15,680 nucleotides of DNA, from assembly GCA_002254285.1 (NCBI GenBank), contig NIUZ01000099.1, positions 1-15,680 of the forward strand. The letters are read 5' to 3'. Shown here in pieces: positions 6,777 through 14,559 of the stretch. The notes under the pieces were generated by a model. That model was given only the letters and a program-made list of their open reading frames with translations. It was not told where the DNA came from and searched no databases. The first letter of the stretch is position 1. Each line of letters opens with the position of its first letter. Source of the DNA: Bacteroidetes bacterium 4572_112 (GTDB lineage: Bacteria; Bacteroidota; Bacteroidia; Bacteroidales; UBA1556). Position numbers and translations under genes: made by a program.

Positions 6777-9143
6777 TTACAACCTCGCCCCAAGCACACA
6801 AGTCAACTTTTCCTGCTGCACATCGCCATTGAGGTTGAAATACTCTATCATGATTATGTAAATGCCAACTTTGGCTTTTTGTCGATTATCGTTTAGTCCA
6901 TCCCAAATAATTTGCCCTTCGGAGCCTAATATTTCTCCTGAGGATAAGTTTCTTACAGCTCTGCCTTTGGAGTCGTAAACTACAATCTTAGCAGTATAGC
7001 CAGGCTCTTTCATTTTGTAATTTATCTGTAGAAAATCGTCCAAGCCATCGTTATCAGGAGAGAATATCTCAGGAGTTCGGCTCCATTCTCCCTCAGAAGC
7101 TAGGCCTGCTTTTTGACTATTTTCGTATGTAGGAGTACCTCCAAAGCCATCAGCATTGCGCCCAGGAGTTGCTGCCGAATGCCAATTAGATTTATCCAAA
7201 GCCGAAACACTTATGCTCAACCTTTCTAAGCTAACTCCCTCTGGATTATCAAGCAAGCCATAGTGCATATCGTCGGTATATTTCATGCCATCAATCATTT
7301 GCAATGATTTATTTATCAGATAGATATTACCCTCAGTATTGCTCATTGTGGGCATTGAGAGCATCTGTACGGTATTCTGTGGCTCATACACATAATACTG
7401 CTGCTTAACAATATCGCCATCGGTAGTAAGAATATAGTATTGCTGTGGGAAAACTAAAAATCCCAAAGGTGCTATTTCCTTAACATTAGCCCAATTCTGT
7501 TCCTCATCATCCCATGATGCCAGACTGAGTTTCTTGAGGTCAATTATTTTATCCGAATTATTATAGATTTCCACAAAATCAGAACCATCATTTCTTGGAT
7601 GGAAAAGCACTTCGTTTATAAGCAAATCACTGCTGTCAGCAGTTTGTGGAATTCCGAAATTTAAAGCTGTTTTTTCCAATGATTTATTTGCTTGGCAATC
7701 CATTATGCCGCTATCTATCTGTAATATATAATTTGTTTTCTCTTGAAATACAGTAGCAAAATGCAAATTATATGATTTATAATCTGGATAAGAAGACGTA
7801 ATAACATCAGGGTTTCCAATGCCTTCTGTTACGCTATATTTAAGCATATTCATTGCTGAAATGGAATCCGTAGTCTCATCAAAAAAAACAATTAGCTCAT
7901 TATTACTAATTACCGATAGTCGCTCCACTTGTGGGCTTTTTGTGTCTGGATTATTAGCCTTTACAGAATTATCAAGACCAGGAGTACCACCGTGCGAATA
8001 TGTTGATGCTGCCCAATTATTATCTTCACCACAATAGTTATTTGCATCAATCATTTCCATGGACCATCCGCCATCTTTTTTGGCATCATCATTATACCAA
8101 CTTTGACTATAATTAATATAGTGCATAATATTTCCTTGCTCATCTTTTAGCAATAATCTGCCAGCAGAATTTGGCAAAGAAAAAGAGCTAAGTCCTATAA
8201 ATTTACCAAAGGACGACAATTCATTTTCATCATCTTCATCACCAATTAAAACAAAGGAATTTGCAGAGATTATAACAGAAGTCAGAGTTTTCTCACTATT
8301 GCCAATTTTTAAAGTCCAATTTAGTAAACTTACATCTTTTGGCGAATTATTATAAAGTTCAATATATTCTACTTCTGGCAAATCCACCGGTGGTGAAGGG
8401 TCGCACATAATTTCATTAATTACAATATCGCCACTCTTAATATCATATAAAACTATGTTATGGGTAGAAGTTGGCGCTATATTTCCCTCATTATCCTCAA
8501 TATTAGAAATACTAAGCTCATAAGGCTGCTCATATAATAGTGGGCTCGCCAAACTAAGGTTTACCATTGTAGAATCTTGTCCATTTCTAAAAGCAGAAGC
8601 CACTGCTCCTATGCCATTATCAATAACATAATTCTGAGCATTATTCGCGGTAAGTTTAGTCACTACTTCGTCAAATTTAACCACAATATTACTAGCATCA
8701 ACCACTTCCACAGATTCAACAACTGGCGGATCCACATCTACAATTATGCTGCCTACATAAAAATCGTCAAAATAGAATTTGGTAGAATTACTAGAAGTGA
8801 ATTTACAAAACACCCCAAAATAACTTGCTGAGCTATAGGTATTATCAGTAGTAATTCCTTCCAAAACATAGGCGCTAGAATTTTGATCATGGGCAAAAAG
8901 CTCCCAATTACCACTGGGATCACAAATAACTTTAATAAACAACTGATTTGTAGAATTTCCTGTGCTTATTATAGTTCCGGCAATAATTTCAGTAAGTATA
9001 TCAGCATCTTGTCGCCAAAGACCTATTTTATCATTTGTACCACCAATTTGTACAAAATAGCCATTAAGATTCCCCTTTAAATCACTTTGATCCGAAGCCA
9101 AATAAATTCTTGAATGATTATTAGCCGAAACTATAATAAGCAC
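6777..9143 (-). CDS. Lamin-tail-domain surface protein with FlgD-like C-terminus, N-terminally truncated
   Basis: In order, the 788 readable residues show: the tail of a LamG/concanavalin-like N-terminal domain (1-134, SRIYLASDQSDL, WRQDADIL); an SbsA-type Ig-like domain (about 137-235, DPPVVESVEVV); lamin-tail domain 1 (238-390, VINEIMCDPS, VEYIELYNNS, GGWSMEMID); a second Ig-like domain (about 402-500); lamin-tail domain 2 (506-660, LLINEVLFHP, FVEIYNNS); and a FlgD-like Ig domain (690-788, SPDNDGLDDFLQINY, IIWDGLND, VGIYIIMIEYF). Such Bacteroidota proteins are exported and probably serve as surface or adhesion scaffolds. Intact relatives carry a signal peptide and about 60-100 more residues; both are missing. 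The GTG at 9143 is only the first in-frame start after a TGA and lies inside an inverted repeat (9129-9193) unrelated to the gene's true 5' sequence. As drawn, the product would not be exported. It is probably a pseudogene or a chimeric junction. Confidence 0.82.
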   Translation of the reverse strand: MLIIVSANNHSRIYLASDQSDLKGNLNGYFVQIGGTNDKIGLWRQDADILTEIIAGTIISTGNSTNQLFIKVICDPSGNWELFAHDQNSSAYVLEGITTDNTYSSASYFGVFCKFTSSNSTKFYFDDFYVGSIIVDVDPPVVESVEVVDASNIVVKFDEVVTKLTANNAQNYVIDNGIGAVASAFRNGQDSTMVNLSLASPLLYEQPYELSISNIEDNEGNIAPTSTHNIVLYDIKSGDIVINEIMCDPSPPVDLPEVEYIELYNNSPKDVSLLNWTLKIGNSEKTLTSVIISANSFVLIGDEDDENELSSFGKFIGLSSFSLPNSAGRLLLKDEQGNIMHYINYSQSWYNDDAKKDGGWSMEMIDANNYCGEDNNWAASTYSHGGTPGLDNSVKANNPDTKSPQVERLSVISNNELIVFFDETTDSISAMNMLKYSVTEGIGNPDVITSSYPDYKSYNLHFATVFQEKTNYILQIDSGIMDCQANKSLEKTALNFGIPQTADSSDLLINEVLFHPRNDGSDFVEIYNNSDKIIDLKKLSLASWDDEEQNWANVKEIAPLGFLVFPQQYYILTTDGDIVKQQYYVYEPQNTVQMLSMPTMSNTEGNIYLINKSLQMIDGMKYTDDMHYGLLDNPEGVSLERLSISVSALDKSNWHSAATPGRNADGFGGTPTYENSQKAGLASEGEWSRTPEIFSPDNDGLDDFLQINYKMKEPGYTAKIVVYDSKGRAVRNLSSGEILGSEGQIIWDGLNDNRQKAKVGIYIIMIEYFNLNGDVQQEKLTCVLGARL
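8912..8976 (+). repeat. 65-bp perfect inverted repeat, inner arm (inside the lamin-tail gene)
   Basis: The arm runs from CACTGGGATC to TTATTATAGTT. Its exact reverse complement is at 9129-9193. This arm is genuine coding sequence (residues about 57-77 of the lamin-tail protein, TIISTGNSTNQLF and IKVICDPSG). Confidence 0.93.
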
Positions 9144-9193
9144 AGGAAATTCTACAAATCAGTTGTTTATTAAAGTTATTTGTGATCCCAGTG
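9129..9193 (-). repeat. 65-bp perfect inverted repeat, outer arm (upstream of asd)
   Basis: This arm runs from AACTATAATA to ATCCCAGTG and is the exact reverse complement of 8912-8976, 152 bp away. Read on the plus strand it still encodes the lamin-tail protein fragment TIISTGNSTNQLFIKVICDPS, so it is a displaced, inverted copy of coding DNA. Just inside both arms the sequence remains similar (CCGGCAATAAT against TCGGCTAATAAT), which looks like microhomology at a template switch. The other side runs straight into the asd leader. Confidence 0.93.
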
Positions 9194-9256
9194 ACACAAA
9201 AGGCGTCATCATTAACTATTAAGTTTCGTATTAAATGGACCCTAAAATATTTAGCA

Positions 9257-10249
9257 ATGAAATTAGCAATAGCAGGAGCAACAGGACTAGTAGGCCGTAA
9301 AATGTTAGAAGTCATATTAGAAGTCGGAATACAATTTGACGAATTAATATTGGCCGCATCAGAGCGCTCTATTGGTAAGGAAATTGAATTTAAGGGCGAA
9401 ACGCTTAAAGTTGTGAGCATGCAATCAGCATTGGATAGTAAGCCTGATGTAGTATTATTTTCTGCAGGAGGTGAAGCTTCTAAGGAATGGGCTCCAAAAT
9501 TTGCTGAAACAGGTTGCTATGTTATCGACAATTCGTCGGCATGGCGTATGGATAAGAATGTGCCTTTGATTGTACCTGAGGTAAATGCCGAAGAGATTAC
9601 CAAAGACACTAAAATAATTGCAAACCCAAATTGCTCAACCATTCAGCTCGTAATTGCTCTAAAGCCAATGCAGCATATTTATGGCATAAAGCGATTGGTT
9701 ATTTCTACATATCAGTCGGTTACAGGTTCTGGGATAGCTGGCGTATCGCAAATGCAGGATGAGCGCGATCTAATAGAATCTTCGCATAAGGCTTATCCTC
9801 ATAGAATTGACAAAAACGTTATTCCTCATGGTGGCGATTTTCTTGATAATGATTATACATCTGAGGAAATGAAGCTTGTGCACGAAACTCGCAAGATACT
9901 TTCGGCACCAGAGATGGCAATTACCGCTACTGTTGTAAGAGTTCCAGTAACTGGAGGTCACTCGGAGTCGGTAAATATTGAGTTCGAAAGAGAGTACGAT
10001 ATTAATGAGGCCAAAAAGCTTATTGGAATGATGCCTGGCATTGTTGTAATGGATTTCCCTATGGCTAATTTATATCCTATGCCATCTATGGTGGAAAACA
10101 GAAATCAGGTTTTTGTGGGTAGAATTCGCCGAGATGAAAGTATTGCCAACGGATTAAACATGTGGATTGTTGCTGACAATCTTCGTAAAGGTGCCGCTAC
10201 AAATGCTGTACAGATTGCACAGTACCTTGTTAGAATGAAGTTTATTTAA
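9257..10249 (+). CDS. asd: Aspartate-semialdehyde dehydrogenase
   Basis: Asd reduces aspartyl-4-phosphate to aspartate 4-semialdehyde with NADPH, the branch point to lysine/diaminopimelate, threonine and methionine; it acts in the cytoplasm. The ATG at 9257 gives a 330-residue protein of normal length that begins with the dinucleotide-binding motif KLAIAGATGLVGRKM. In-frame codons before it, from 9182, would add 25 unconserved residues partly encoded by the inverted repeat, so they are rejected. Catalytic and binding residues are present: Cys126 in NPNCSTIQ, Gln153 in YQSVTGSG, Arg228 and His235 in VRVPVTGGHSESVNIEF. A TAAGTTTC at 9220-9227 is a 7/8 match to the -7 box. The next gene follows after 10 nt. 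If the inverted repeat is a real junction, it lies only 64 bp upstream of this start. Confidence 0.95.
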   Translation: MKLAIAGATGLVGRKMLEVILEVGIQFDELILAASERSIGKEIEFKGETLKVVSMQSALDSKPDVVLFSAGGEASKEWAPKFAETGCYVIDNSSAWRMDKNVPLIVPEVNAEEITKDTKIIANPNCSTIQLVIALKPMQHIYGIKRLVISTYQSVTGSGIAGVSQMQDERDLIESSHKAYPHRIDKNVIPHGGDFLDNDYTSEEMKLVHETRKILSAPEMAITATVVRVPVTGGHSESVNIEFEREYDINEAKKLIGMMPGIVVMDFPMANLYPMPSMVENRNQVFVGRIRRDESIANGLNMWIVADNLRKGAATNAVQIAQYLVRMKFI

Positions 10250-10259
10250 TCTCTGCATA

Positions 10260-10667
10260 ATGGATAATGACGAATATTTAGAGTGGACAGAAAAAGTTAC
10301 TGAAGCCGAAGCCTATCACGAGAAACTAATTAATGGTTTTGAGAAATGGCTGGAAGAAAAAGGGTTAAGTGCTAAAACAATTGATAATCACGTTCGTAAT
10401 ATTAGCTTCTTTGCCAATCAATACCTTTTGCGTAGCGAAATAAAACTATTGCACGAAAGCTCTAATGATACTTTATTCTTTCTTGAAGGGTATTTTATTG
10501 ATAAATGTATGTGGGCAAACAAATCGAGCATTAATAGCTATATTTCATCCTTTACTAAAGTTTATACCTATTTTTATGAAAAGCAAATGATATCAAAAAC
10601 TGAACTTGATGTTATGAAAACTGAACTTAAAGAAGGTAAGAGGTATTTGCACTCAAGAGTTAGGTAA
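10260..10667 (+). CDS. Small protein resembling a recombinase core-binding (SAM-like) domain, no catalytic domain
   Basis: This 135-residue acidic, helical protein contains FEKWLEEKGLSAKTIDNHVRNISFFANQYLL (28-58), which has the pattern of the N-terminal core-binding domain of tyrosine recombinases. Later come FLEGYFIDKCMW, NKSSINSYISSFTKVYTYFYEK and a basic tail. The domain ends where a recombinase would continue into the catalytic R-HxxR-Y domain; none follows, and the 95 nt downstream hold no remnant. Comparable stand-alone proteins of similar size, with a conserved CMW and closing charged helix, occur in other bacteria (from memory), which argues against simple truncation. It starts 10 nt after the asd stop, so it is probably co-transcribed with asd, without an obvious metabolic link. 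No signal peptide is seen. The role is unknown; DNA or protein binding is a guess. Confidence 0.65.
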   Translation: MDNDEYLEWTEKVTEAEAYHEKLINGFEKWLEEKGLSAKTIDNHVRNISFFANQYLLRSEIKLLHESSNDTLFFLEGYFIDKCMWANKSSINSYISSFTKVYTYFYEKQMISKTELDVMKTELKEGKRYLHSRVR

Positions 10668-10762
10668 TTATTTAATATATAAATTACCCTCCGCATAATT
10701 CCCTTCTCATTCATTTTTACCTTGATGCAAAAACGAATCAAAAAATTATTATATAGGCCTTT

Positions 10763-11878
10763 TTAATCTTTTATAGCTTCTAGCTCCCATTCGCGAGGGG
10801 TAAGACCGCTGAGTATTCTATCACTATTTATAATAAACTCACTAATTTTTGCTGTAGGCAAAGTTAATACATAGCTTTTATTAGTGCCTTTCATACGGGC
10901 AGGAATATAATCGCGGCGGTATTGTGGGTTTAATTTTTTAATGGTTTTAATATCCATATTTAACCAAGAAGCCAGTTTCTTAAACTCCAATTTCTTAGAT
11001 ATATATACAGTATCGATTTCAAAATAGCTCAAGGATATGGGTTTTTTCGGCTGAATATTGTGAGCCTTAGTATAGTTCATCATATAATTCACTGCAATAA
11101 AAGCAGGAACATAACTTTGAGTTTCGCGAGGCAGGTATTGTCTAATTTCCCAATAGTTAGTAGTATTACCTCCAGCGCGGCGTATTGCTTTATTCACATT
11201 ACCAGGCCCAGCATTATAAGCTGCTAGCACCAAATTCCAATCGTGGTATCTATCATAAAGATCACAAAAATGCTGACAGGCAGCCTCCGTGGCTTTATAC
11301 ATATTCATACGGTCGTCAACTCGCGAATTGCGATGCAAACCATACATACGACCAGTGCCCGGCATAAATTGCCATAGACCTTGAGCGCCAACTCTAGATT
11401 TTGCTGTGGGATTAAGTGCCGATTCTACTATGGATAAGTATTTTAGCTCAAGGGGGATTTGATACTTATCCAATAGTTCTTCATAAAGCGGAAAATATAA
11501 ATCCTTACGAACCAATGCGCGCTCAATCAAACCTTTACGCCTTGAGGAATAAAAGCCAATCATACGACGCACCGACTCATTATACTCAAAGCTAAATGGG
11601 CTTTTGGCATCCAAATATTCAACTCTAAGTCGGTAAATTGAATCTTGATAGGCAGGGATTGAATCTAGCGGAAAATCGTATAAATCTTCCCAAGCATACA
11701 AACTATCGTCGGTAGTATAGTCACTATAGTAAGTGCTATCAAGCGACGAAAGGTCTGTTGTTTGTTCGTCAGAAACCAATTCCAATGAATCAACATTATG
11801 AGTATTATTGGAATTAGAATCCGTACCGTAAACCAAATTCACGACAAGAATAAATACAAAAGCCAATAAAGATCTCAT
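10763..11878 (-). CDS. Membrane-bound/periplasmic lytic transglycosylase (SLT, MltD-like)
   Basis: The enzyme cleaves peptidoglycan glycan strands to 1,6-anhydromuramyl products in the periplasm. The 371-residue protein begins with a signal peptide (MRSLLAFVFILVVNLVYG, cut near 18-20), followed by a low-complexity Ser/Asp/Thr-rich linker (20-65). The SLT domain spans about 125-265: the catalytic Glu152 lies in LSIVESALNP, followed by GAQGLWQFMPGTGRMYGL (164-181), ACQHFCDLYDRYHDWNLVLAAYNAGPG (200-226) and YLPRETQSYVPAFIAVNYM. The tail (286-345, DTVYISKKLEFKKLASWL, IKKLNPQYR, YVLTLP) looks like one degenerate LysM module, so glycan binding by this region is possible. It follows tatA after 9 nt on the same strand, forming a two-gene operon. 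Amidases and other wall enzymes are known Tat clients, but this protein has an ordinary Sec-type signal with no twin arginine. Confidence 0.9.
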   Translation of the reverse strand: MRSLLAFVFILVVNLVYGTDSNSNNTHNVDSLELVSDEQTTDLSSLDSTYYSDYTTDDSLYAWEDLYDFPLDSIPAYQDSIYRLRVEYLDAKSPFSFEYNESVRRMIGFYSSRRKGLIERALVRKDLYFPLYEELLDKYQIPLELKYLSIVESALNPTAKSRVGAQGLWQFMPGTGRMYGLHRNSRVDDRMNMYKATEAACQHFCDLYDRYHDWNLVLAAYNAGPGNVNKAIRRAGGNTTNYWEIRQYLPRETQSYVPAFIAVNYMMNYTKAHNIQPKKPISLSYFEIDTVYISKKLEFKKLASWLNMDIKTIKKLNPQYRRDYIPARMKGTNKSYVLTLPTAKISEFIINSDRILSGLTPREWELEAIKD

Positions 11879-11887
11879 ATATAATTA

Positions 11888-12076
11888 CTATTTTTTATCT
11901 TTTTCTGAATCCTCAATAGGATCTTTTACTCCTTGCTTGAATTCACTAATTCCTTTACCTACTCCACGCATTAATTCAGGAATTTTTTTACCACCAAAAA
12001 GCAATACCACTAATACCAATAGGATAATAACTTCGGTTGCACCAAGGCCTCCAATAAATAAAATTGAATTTGACAT
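11888..12076 (-). CDS. tatA: Sec-independent protein translocase subunit TatA/E
   Basis: TatA is the pore-forming subunit of the twin-arginine translocon, which exports folded proteins across the inner membrane. The 62-residue form starting at the ATG at 12074-12076 is preferred: it has a short N-terminus (MSNSILFIGGLGATEVI), one membrane helix (about 13-27, ATEVIILLVLVVLLF), the hinge FGGKKIPELMRGVGKGISEFKQGVKD forming the amphipathic helix, and an acidic tail. The frame is open for 17 more codons upstream, but these overlap the promoter and would add a second hydrophobic stretch. The FGGKKIPE motif is diagnostic. tatC is not in the window. It leads the operon with the lytic transglycosylase. 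Confidence 0.92.
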   Translation of the reverse strand: MSNSILFIGGLGATEVIILLVLVVLLFGGKKIPELMRGVGKGISEFKQGVKDPIEDSEKDKK

Positions 12077-12106
12077 AATGAAATAATTTAAAATTATATT
12101 AAGGGG

Positions 12107-12114
12107 CAAAATTA
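12107..12114 (-). promoter_or_regulatory. -7 box of the tatA promoter
   Basis: On the minus strand the bases read TAATTTTG, a full match to TAnnTTTG, ending 30 nt before the preferred tatA ATG. This supports the shorter tatA start. It forms a mirror pair with the box at 12128-12135. Confidence 0.55.
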
Positions 12115-12127
12115 CGTAAAAAAACAC

Positions 12128-12135
12128 TAATTTTG
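12128..12135 (+). promoter_or_regulatory. -7 box of the promoter for the IPExxVDY-led gene run
   Basis: TAATTTTG matches TAnnTTTG and lies 42 nt before the ATG at 12178. Together with 12107-12114 it forms an inverted pair 13 nt apart, so the divergent promoters face away from a shared A-rich centre and may interfere with each other. Confidence 0.55.
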
Positions 12136-12177
12136 ATTTTTATAAAATTGATTATAATCACAAACGAAAATACGCCT

Positions 12178-12633
12178 ATGTCAAAAATGCTTATGCTTGA
12201 TTTTGAGGATGAAATAAATTATTCTATCATAGGAATTACGACTAGTTTAAAGGATTATCGTCTTACATTTTATTTAAATAAACTCCCTAATTTTCAATTT
12301 AAGCGTGTTGAACCCTTTATTTTTAATCACCAGAGCAAGCCTTTTACTTACAGTATTTATATTCATTTAGACCATACTAACCTTCGTAATTATTATCTGG
12401 TGGCAAATAAAGCTAATTCAGTAAAGCTTGTGAAGAAATATCAGCATTTTGATTATCTATTGGTAATGGATGGCGAAATAGATGATGATTTCCTTAGCAA
12501 TTTGGCAAAACAGATAAAAGGCTGTGATAATGTAACGCTTACCGCAGTTATCGACTTTATTGAATTTGAGAAAATAAAAAACCTAAGAACTTCTTTTGAT
12601 CTGCATTTAGACCAAACACTCACTAATCTTTAA
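12178..12633 (+). CDS. IPExxVDY family protein
   Basis: This 151-residue cytosolic protein belongs to a family found in Bacteroidota whose function is not known. Family marks are the start KMLMLDFEDEINYSIIGI, the SLKDYRLTFYLNKL segment (about 24-37), YYLVANKAN in the middle, a YLLVMDGEI strand, and the closing helix FIEFEKIKNLRTS. The name-giving IPExxVDY element is divergent here. The ATG at 12178 is preferred over the upstream ATT-rich frame opening at 12133, since homologues start just before the LDFED strand and the promoter box at 12128 would otherwise touch the start. It is the first of four closely spaced genes: the deacetylase begins 5 nt after its stop. In other genomes this family often lies near core metabolic genes (recalled, not checked). 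Confidence 0.7.
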   Translation: MSKMLMLDFEDEINYSIIGITTSLKDYRLTFYLNKLPNFQFKRVEPFIFNHQSKPFTYSIYIHLDHTNLRNYYLVANKANSVKLVKKYQHFDYLLVMDGEIDDDFLSNLAKQIKGCDNVTLTAVIDFIEFEKIKNLRTSFDLHLDQTLTNL

Positions 12634-12638
12634 TTGCT

Positions 12639-13265
12639 TTGTATCTTGTAAAACCACCACATATAATCCGCAAATTGAGCGAAAAATACATTCATTGGCA
12701 AGTAAAAACCAATGAAAAGGTGTTGTATTTTACTTTTGATGATGGCCCTATTCCTGAGCTTACTCCCAAGGCATTAAAAATTCTCGATAAATATAATGCC
12801 AAGGCTACGTTTTTTATGGTTGCTGATAATGTTAGAAAGCACCCCGATGTATATCAACAAGTTATGGATGCAGGACATGCCATAGGGAATCATAGTTATA
12901 ACCATGTAAAAGGTTGGAAATTAAGCAATGAGGAATACTATAGCAATATTGCAAAAGCTAGTGATTTATTAAATACCAAACTTTTTCGTCCACCATATGG
13001 ACAAATATCACCATCGCAAGCAAAGCACCTTGCCAAAGATTATAATATAATAATGTGGTCGGTATTAAGTGGCGATTATGATAAAAATACTAGCCCAGAG
13101 CAATGCTTCAATAATATTTTGAGAAAAGCAAAAAATGGTTCAATAATTGTTATGCACGACAATCTTAAAGCAGAAGAAAATATGCTTTTTGCATTGGAAG
13201 AAAGCCTAAAACATTTTTCACAACTAGGTTATAGATTCGATAGTTTAGCTAATATATATGAATAG
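12639..13265 (+). CDS. Polysaccharide deacetylase (NodB homology, carbohydrate esterase 4)
   Basis: CE4 enzymes are metal-dependent and remove N- or O-acetyl groups from peptidoglycan, chitin-like or other glycans. The 208-residue protein shows motif 1 TFDDGP (Asp34 and Asp35), motif 2 HSYNH with metal ligands His85 and His89, motif 3 RPPYG (117-121), a later MWSVLSGDY with aspartate, and motif 5-like IIVMHDN (about 169-175). The start is TTG at 12639: related Bacteroidota proteins begin MYLVKTP, and the next in-frame ATG would fall after the catalytic TFDDGP strand. No signal peptide is visible, so it is cytosolic or inner-membrane-associated, perhaps acting on lipid-linked sugars. It overlaps the next gene by 8 bp, pointing to translational coupling. 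Catalytic residues look intact. Confidence 0.9.
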   Translation: MYLVKPPHIIRKLSEKYIHWQVKTNEKVLYFTFDDGPIPELTPKALKILDKYNAKATFFMVADNVRKHPDVYQQVMDAGHAIGNHSYNHVKGWKLSNEEYYSNIAKASDLLNTKLFRPPYGQISPSQAKHLAKDYNIIMWSVLSGDYDKNTSPEQCFNNILRKAKNGSIIVMHDNLKAEENMLFALEESLKHFSQLGYRFDSLANIYE

Positions 13266-14559
13266 ATTTTTTTACAATAAAACCTTTAATAATAGTATAA
13301 TATATATACTTATTGCAATTTCGTGCTTTATACTAAGTATGCCTATAAACTCATACTCACAAACTTATAATAGATATAACGATAGTCTGCAAAAACAGTT
13401 TGATTTTATAAACGCAGCAAGCAAAGGCGATATTAAATACGTAAGAAAAGCCATTATTTTAGGAGTAAATATAAACCATAGAGATGCTGATGGAGGCACA
13501 GCATTATTTTATGCCATAAGCTCGGAGCAAAGCGAGGTTGTAAAAACCTTACTTTATAATAATGCCGATCCCAATATCGCATTATATAATGGATTTACAC
13601 CTTTGATGAATGCAGCAGGTTTTAGCTTTGACATGGCAGAGTTGCTACTACTAAAGCCAGAAACCAAACTTAACCTTACCGATAAAACTAATTCTGCCGC
13701 AATACATTATGCTGCCTATTACGGACAAACAGGCATAGTAGATATGCTGCTTTTTTATGGAGCAGATGCAAAGCTTAAATCCTACGAACAAACATCAGCA
13801 ATTACTCTTGCGGCTTATTGTGGTGATTTGGAACTTATAAAACTACTTGAGCAGGCCGGCAATGATATTTTCTACGAAAACAAAAGTAATATTTCGGCAT
13901 TTACAGTGGCTATTCAAAATAATGACAGCATACTTTTCGACTATATGTTTGCAAAGGAGGAGGCTAAAGAATATTTAAAGAATAATAGCAAAAAGCTTCT
14001 AACAATAGCCCTCTATAACGATAATAATCATGCTTTTAACTCCATTATTTCGGAGATAAATATATCGGAACCAAATACAATTTATCGAGCTGCATATTTG
14101 TATAATAATTCTGAAGCCATTGATAAAATGGTTCAAAAAGGATATAAAAAGCCTTATAATCTCATCCCATACGCACTACAAACAAGCTTTTCTACGGTTT
14201 TCAATAATAAGGATTATTTCTCGTATTTTGGATTAGGGATTAAGGAGTTGCGTTATAAACTAAGTCTGAGCTTTATGTTCGGAACAAGGTTTAGGTATAA
14301 AGCTTTTTGGGAAGAAATTGACCAAAACACATATTATCAGCATTGGGAAAGGCGCAATCAATTCGCCATACAGTTACGAAAGGATTTCAATATTCTGGAA
14401 ATAAACAATATTGTAATAAATGATTTTGGTGTTGACTTTGGCTTCCAATACACAAATTATGAGCTTTATGAAGTATCACCATATAAAATTAAAATTGGAA
14501 TTAGCTATCAATTTATATATTCAAAACGAACTAACAACTATACACCAATATGGATGTAA
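13258..14559 (+). CDS. Exported ankyrin-repeat protein with beta-strand-rich C-terminal region
   Basis: The 433-residue protein starts with a long signal peptide (hydrophobic 14-27, likely cut after SYSQ, about 35). Five to six ankyrin repeats follow (about 47-235): INAASKGDIKYVRKAIILGV, GGTALFYAISSEQSEVVKTLL, GFTPLMNAAGFSFDMAELLL, AAIHYAAYYGQTGIVDMLLFYGA, and SAITLAAYCGDLELIKLLEQAG. A degenerate helical stretch continues to about 310. From about 318 the pattern changes to alternating polar/aromatic strands (FSYFGLGIKELRY, KLSLSFMFGTRFRY, NQFAIQLRKDF, GVDFGFQYTNYELY, KIKIGISYQFIY), resembling a short outer-membrane beta-barrel or barrel-edge segment. Ankyrin modules bind proteins; here they would lie in the periplasm. 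It overlaps the deacetylase by 8 bp and the lipoprotein gene by 10 bp. I do not recognise this two-part architecture; its partner is unknown. Confidence 0.75.
   Translation: MNRFFYNKTFNNSIIYILIAISCFILSMPINSYSQTYNRYNDSLQKQFDFINAASKGDIKYVRKAIILGVNINHRDADGGTALFYAISSEQSEVVKTLLYNNADPNIALYNGFTPLMNAAGFSFDMAELLLLKPETKLNLTDKTNSAAIHYAAYYGQTGIVDMLLFYGADAKLKSYEQTSAITLAAYCGDLELIKLLEQAGNDIFYENKSNISAFTVAIQNNDSILFDYMFAKEEAKEYLKNNSKKLLTIALYNDNNHAFNSIISEINISEPNTIYRAAYLYNNSEAIDKMVQKGYKKPYNLIPYALQTSFSTVFNNKDYFSYFGLGIKELRYKLSLSFMFGTRFRYKAFWEEIDQNTYYQHWERRNQFAIQLRKDFNILEINNIVINDFGVDFGFQYTNYELYEVSPYKIKIGISYQFIYSKRTNNYTPIWM

Noticed and set aside
8912..9193. Invertible phase-variation switch
   Set aside because: Flipping the 152-bp spacer would place stop codons in the lamin-tail frame and offers no alternative promoter or coding end. 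No recombinase gene with a catalytic domain is nearby.
9182..9256. 25-residue N-terminal extension of asd
   Set aside because: It is not conserved in the family, is partly encoded by the inverted repeat, and the ATG at 9257 gives the standard N-terminus.
12025..12127. Longer TatA with 17 extra N-terminal residues
   Set aside because: It overlaps the -7 box at 12107-12114 and would give TatA an extra hydrophobic stretch. The 62-residue form fits the family.
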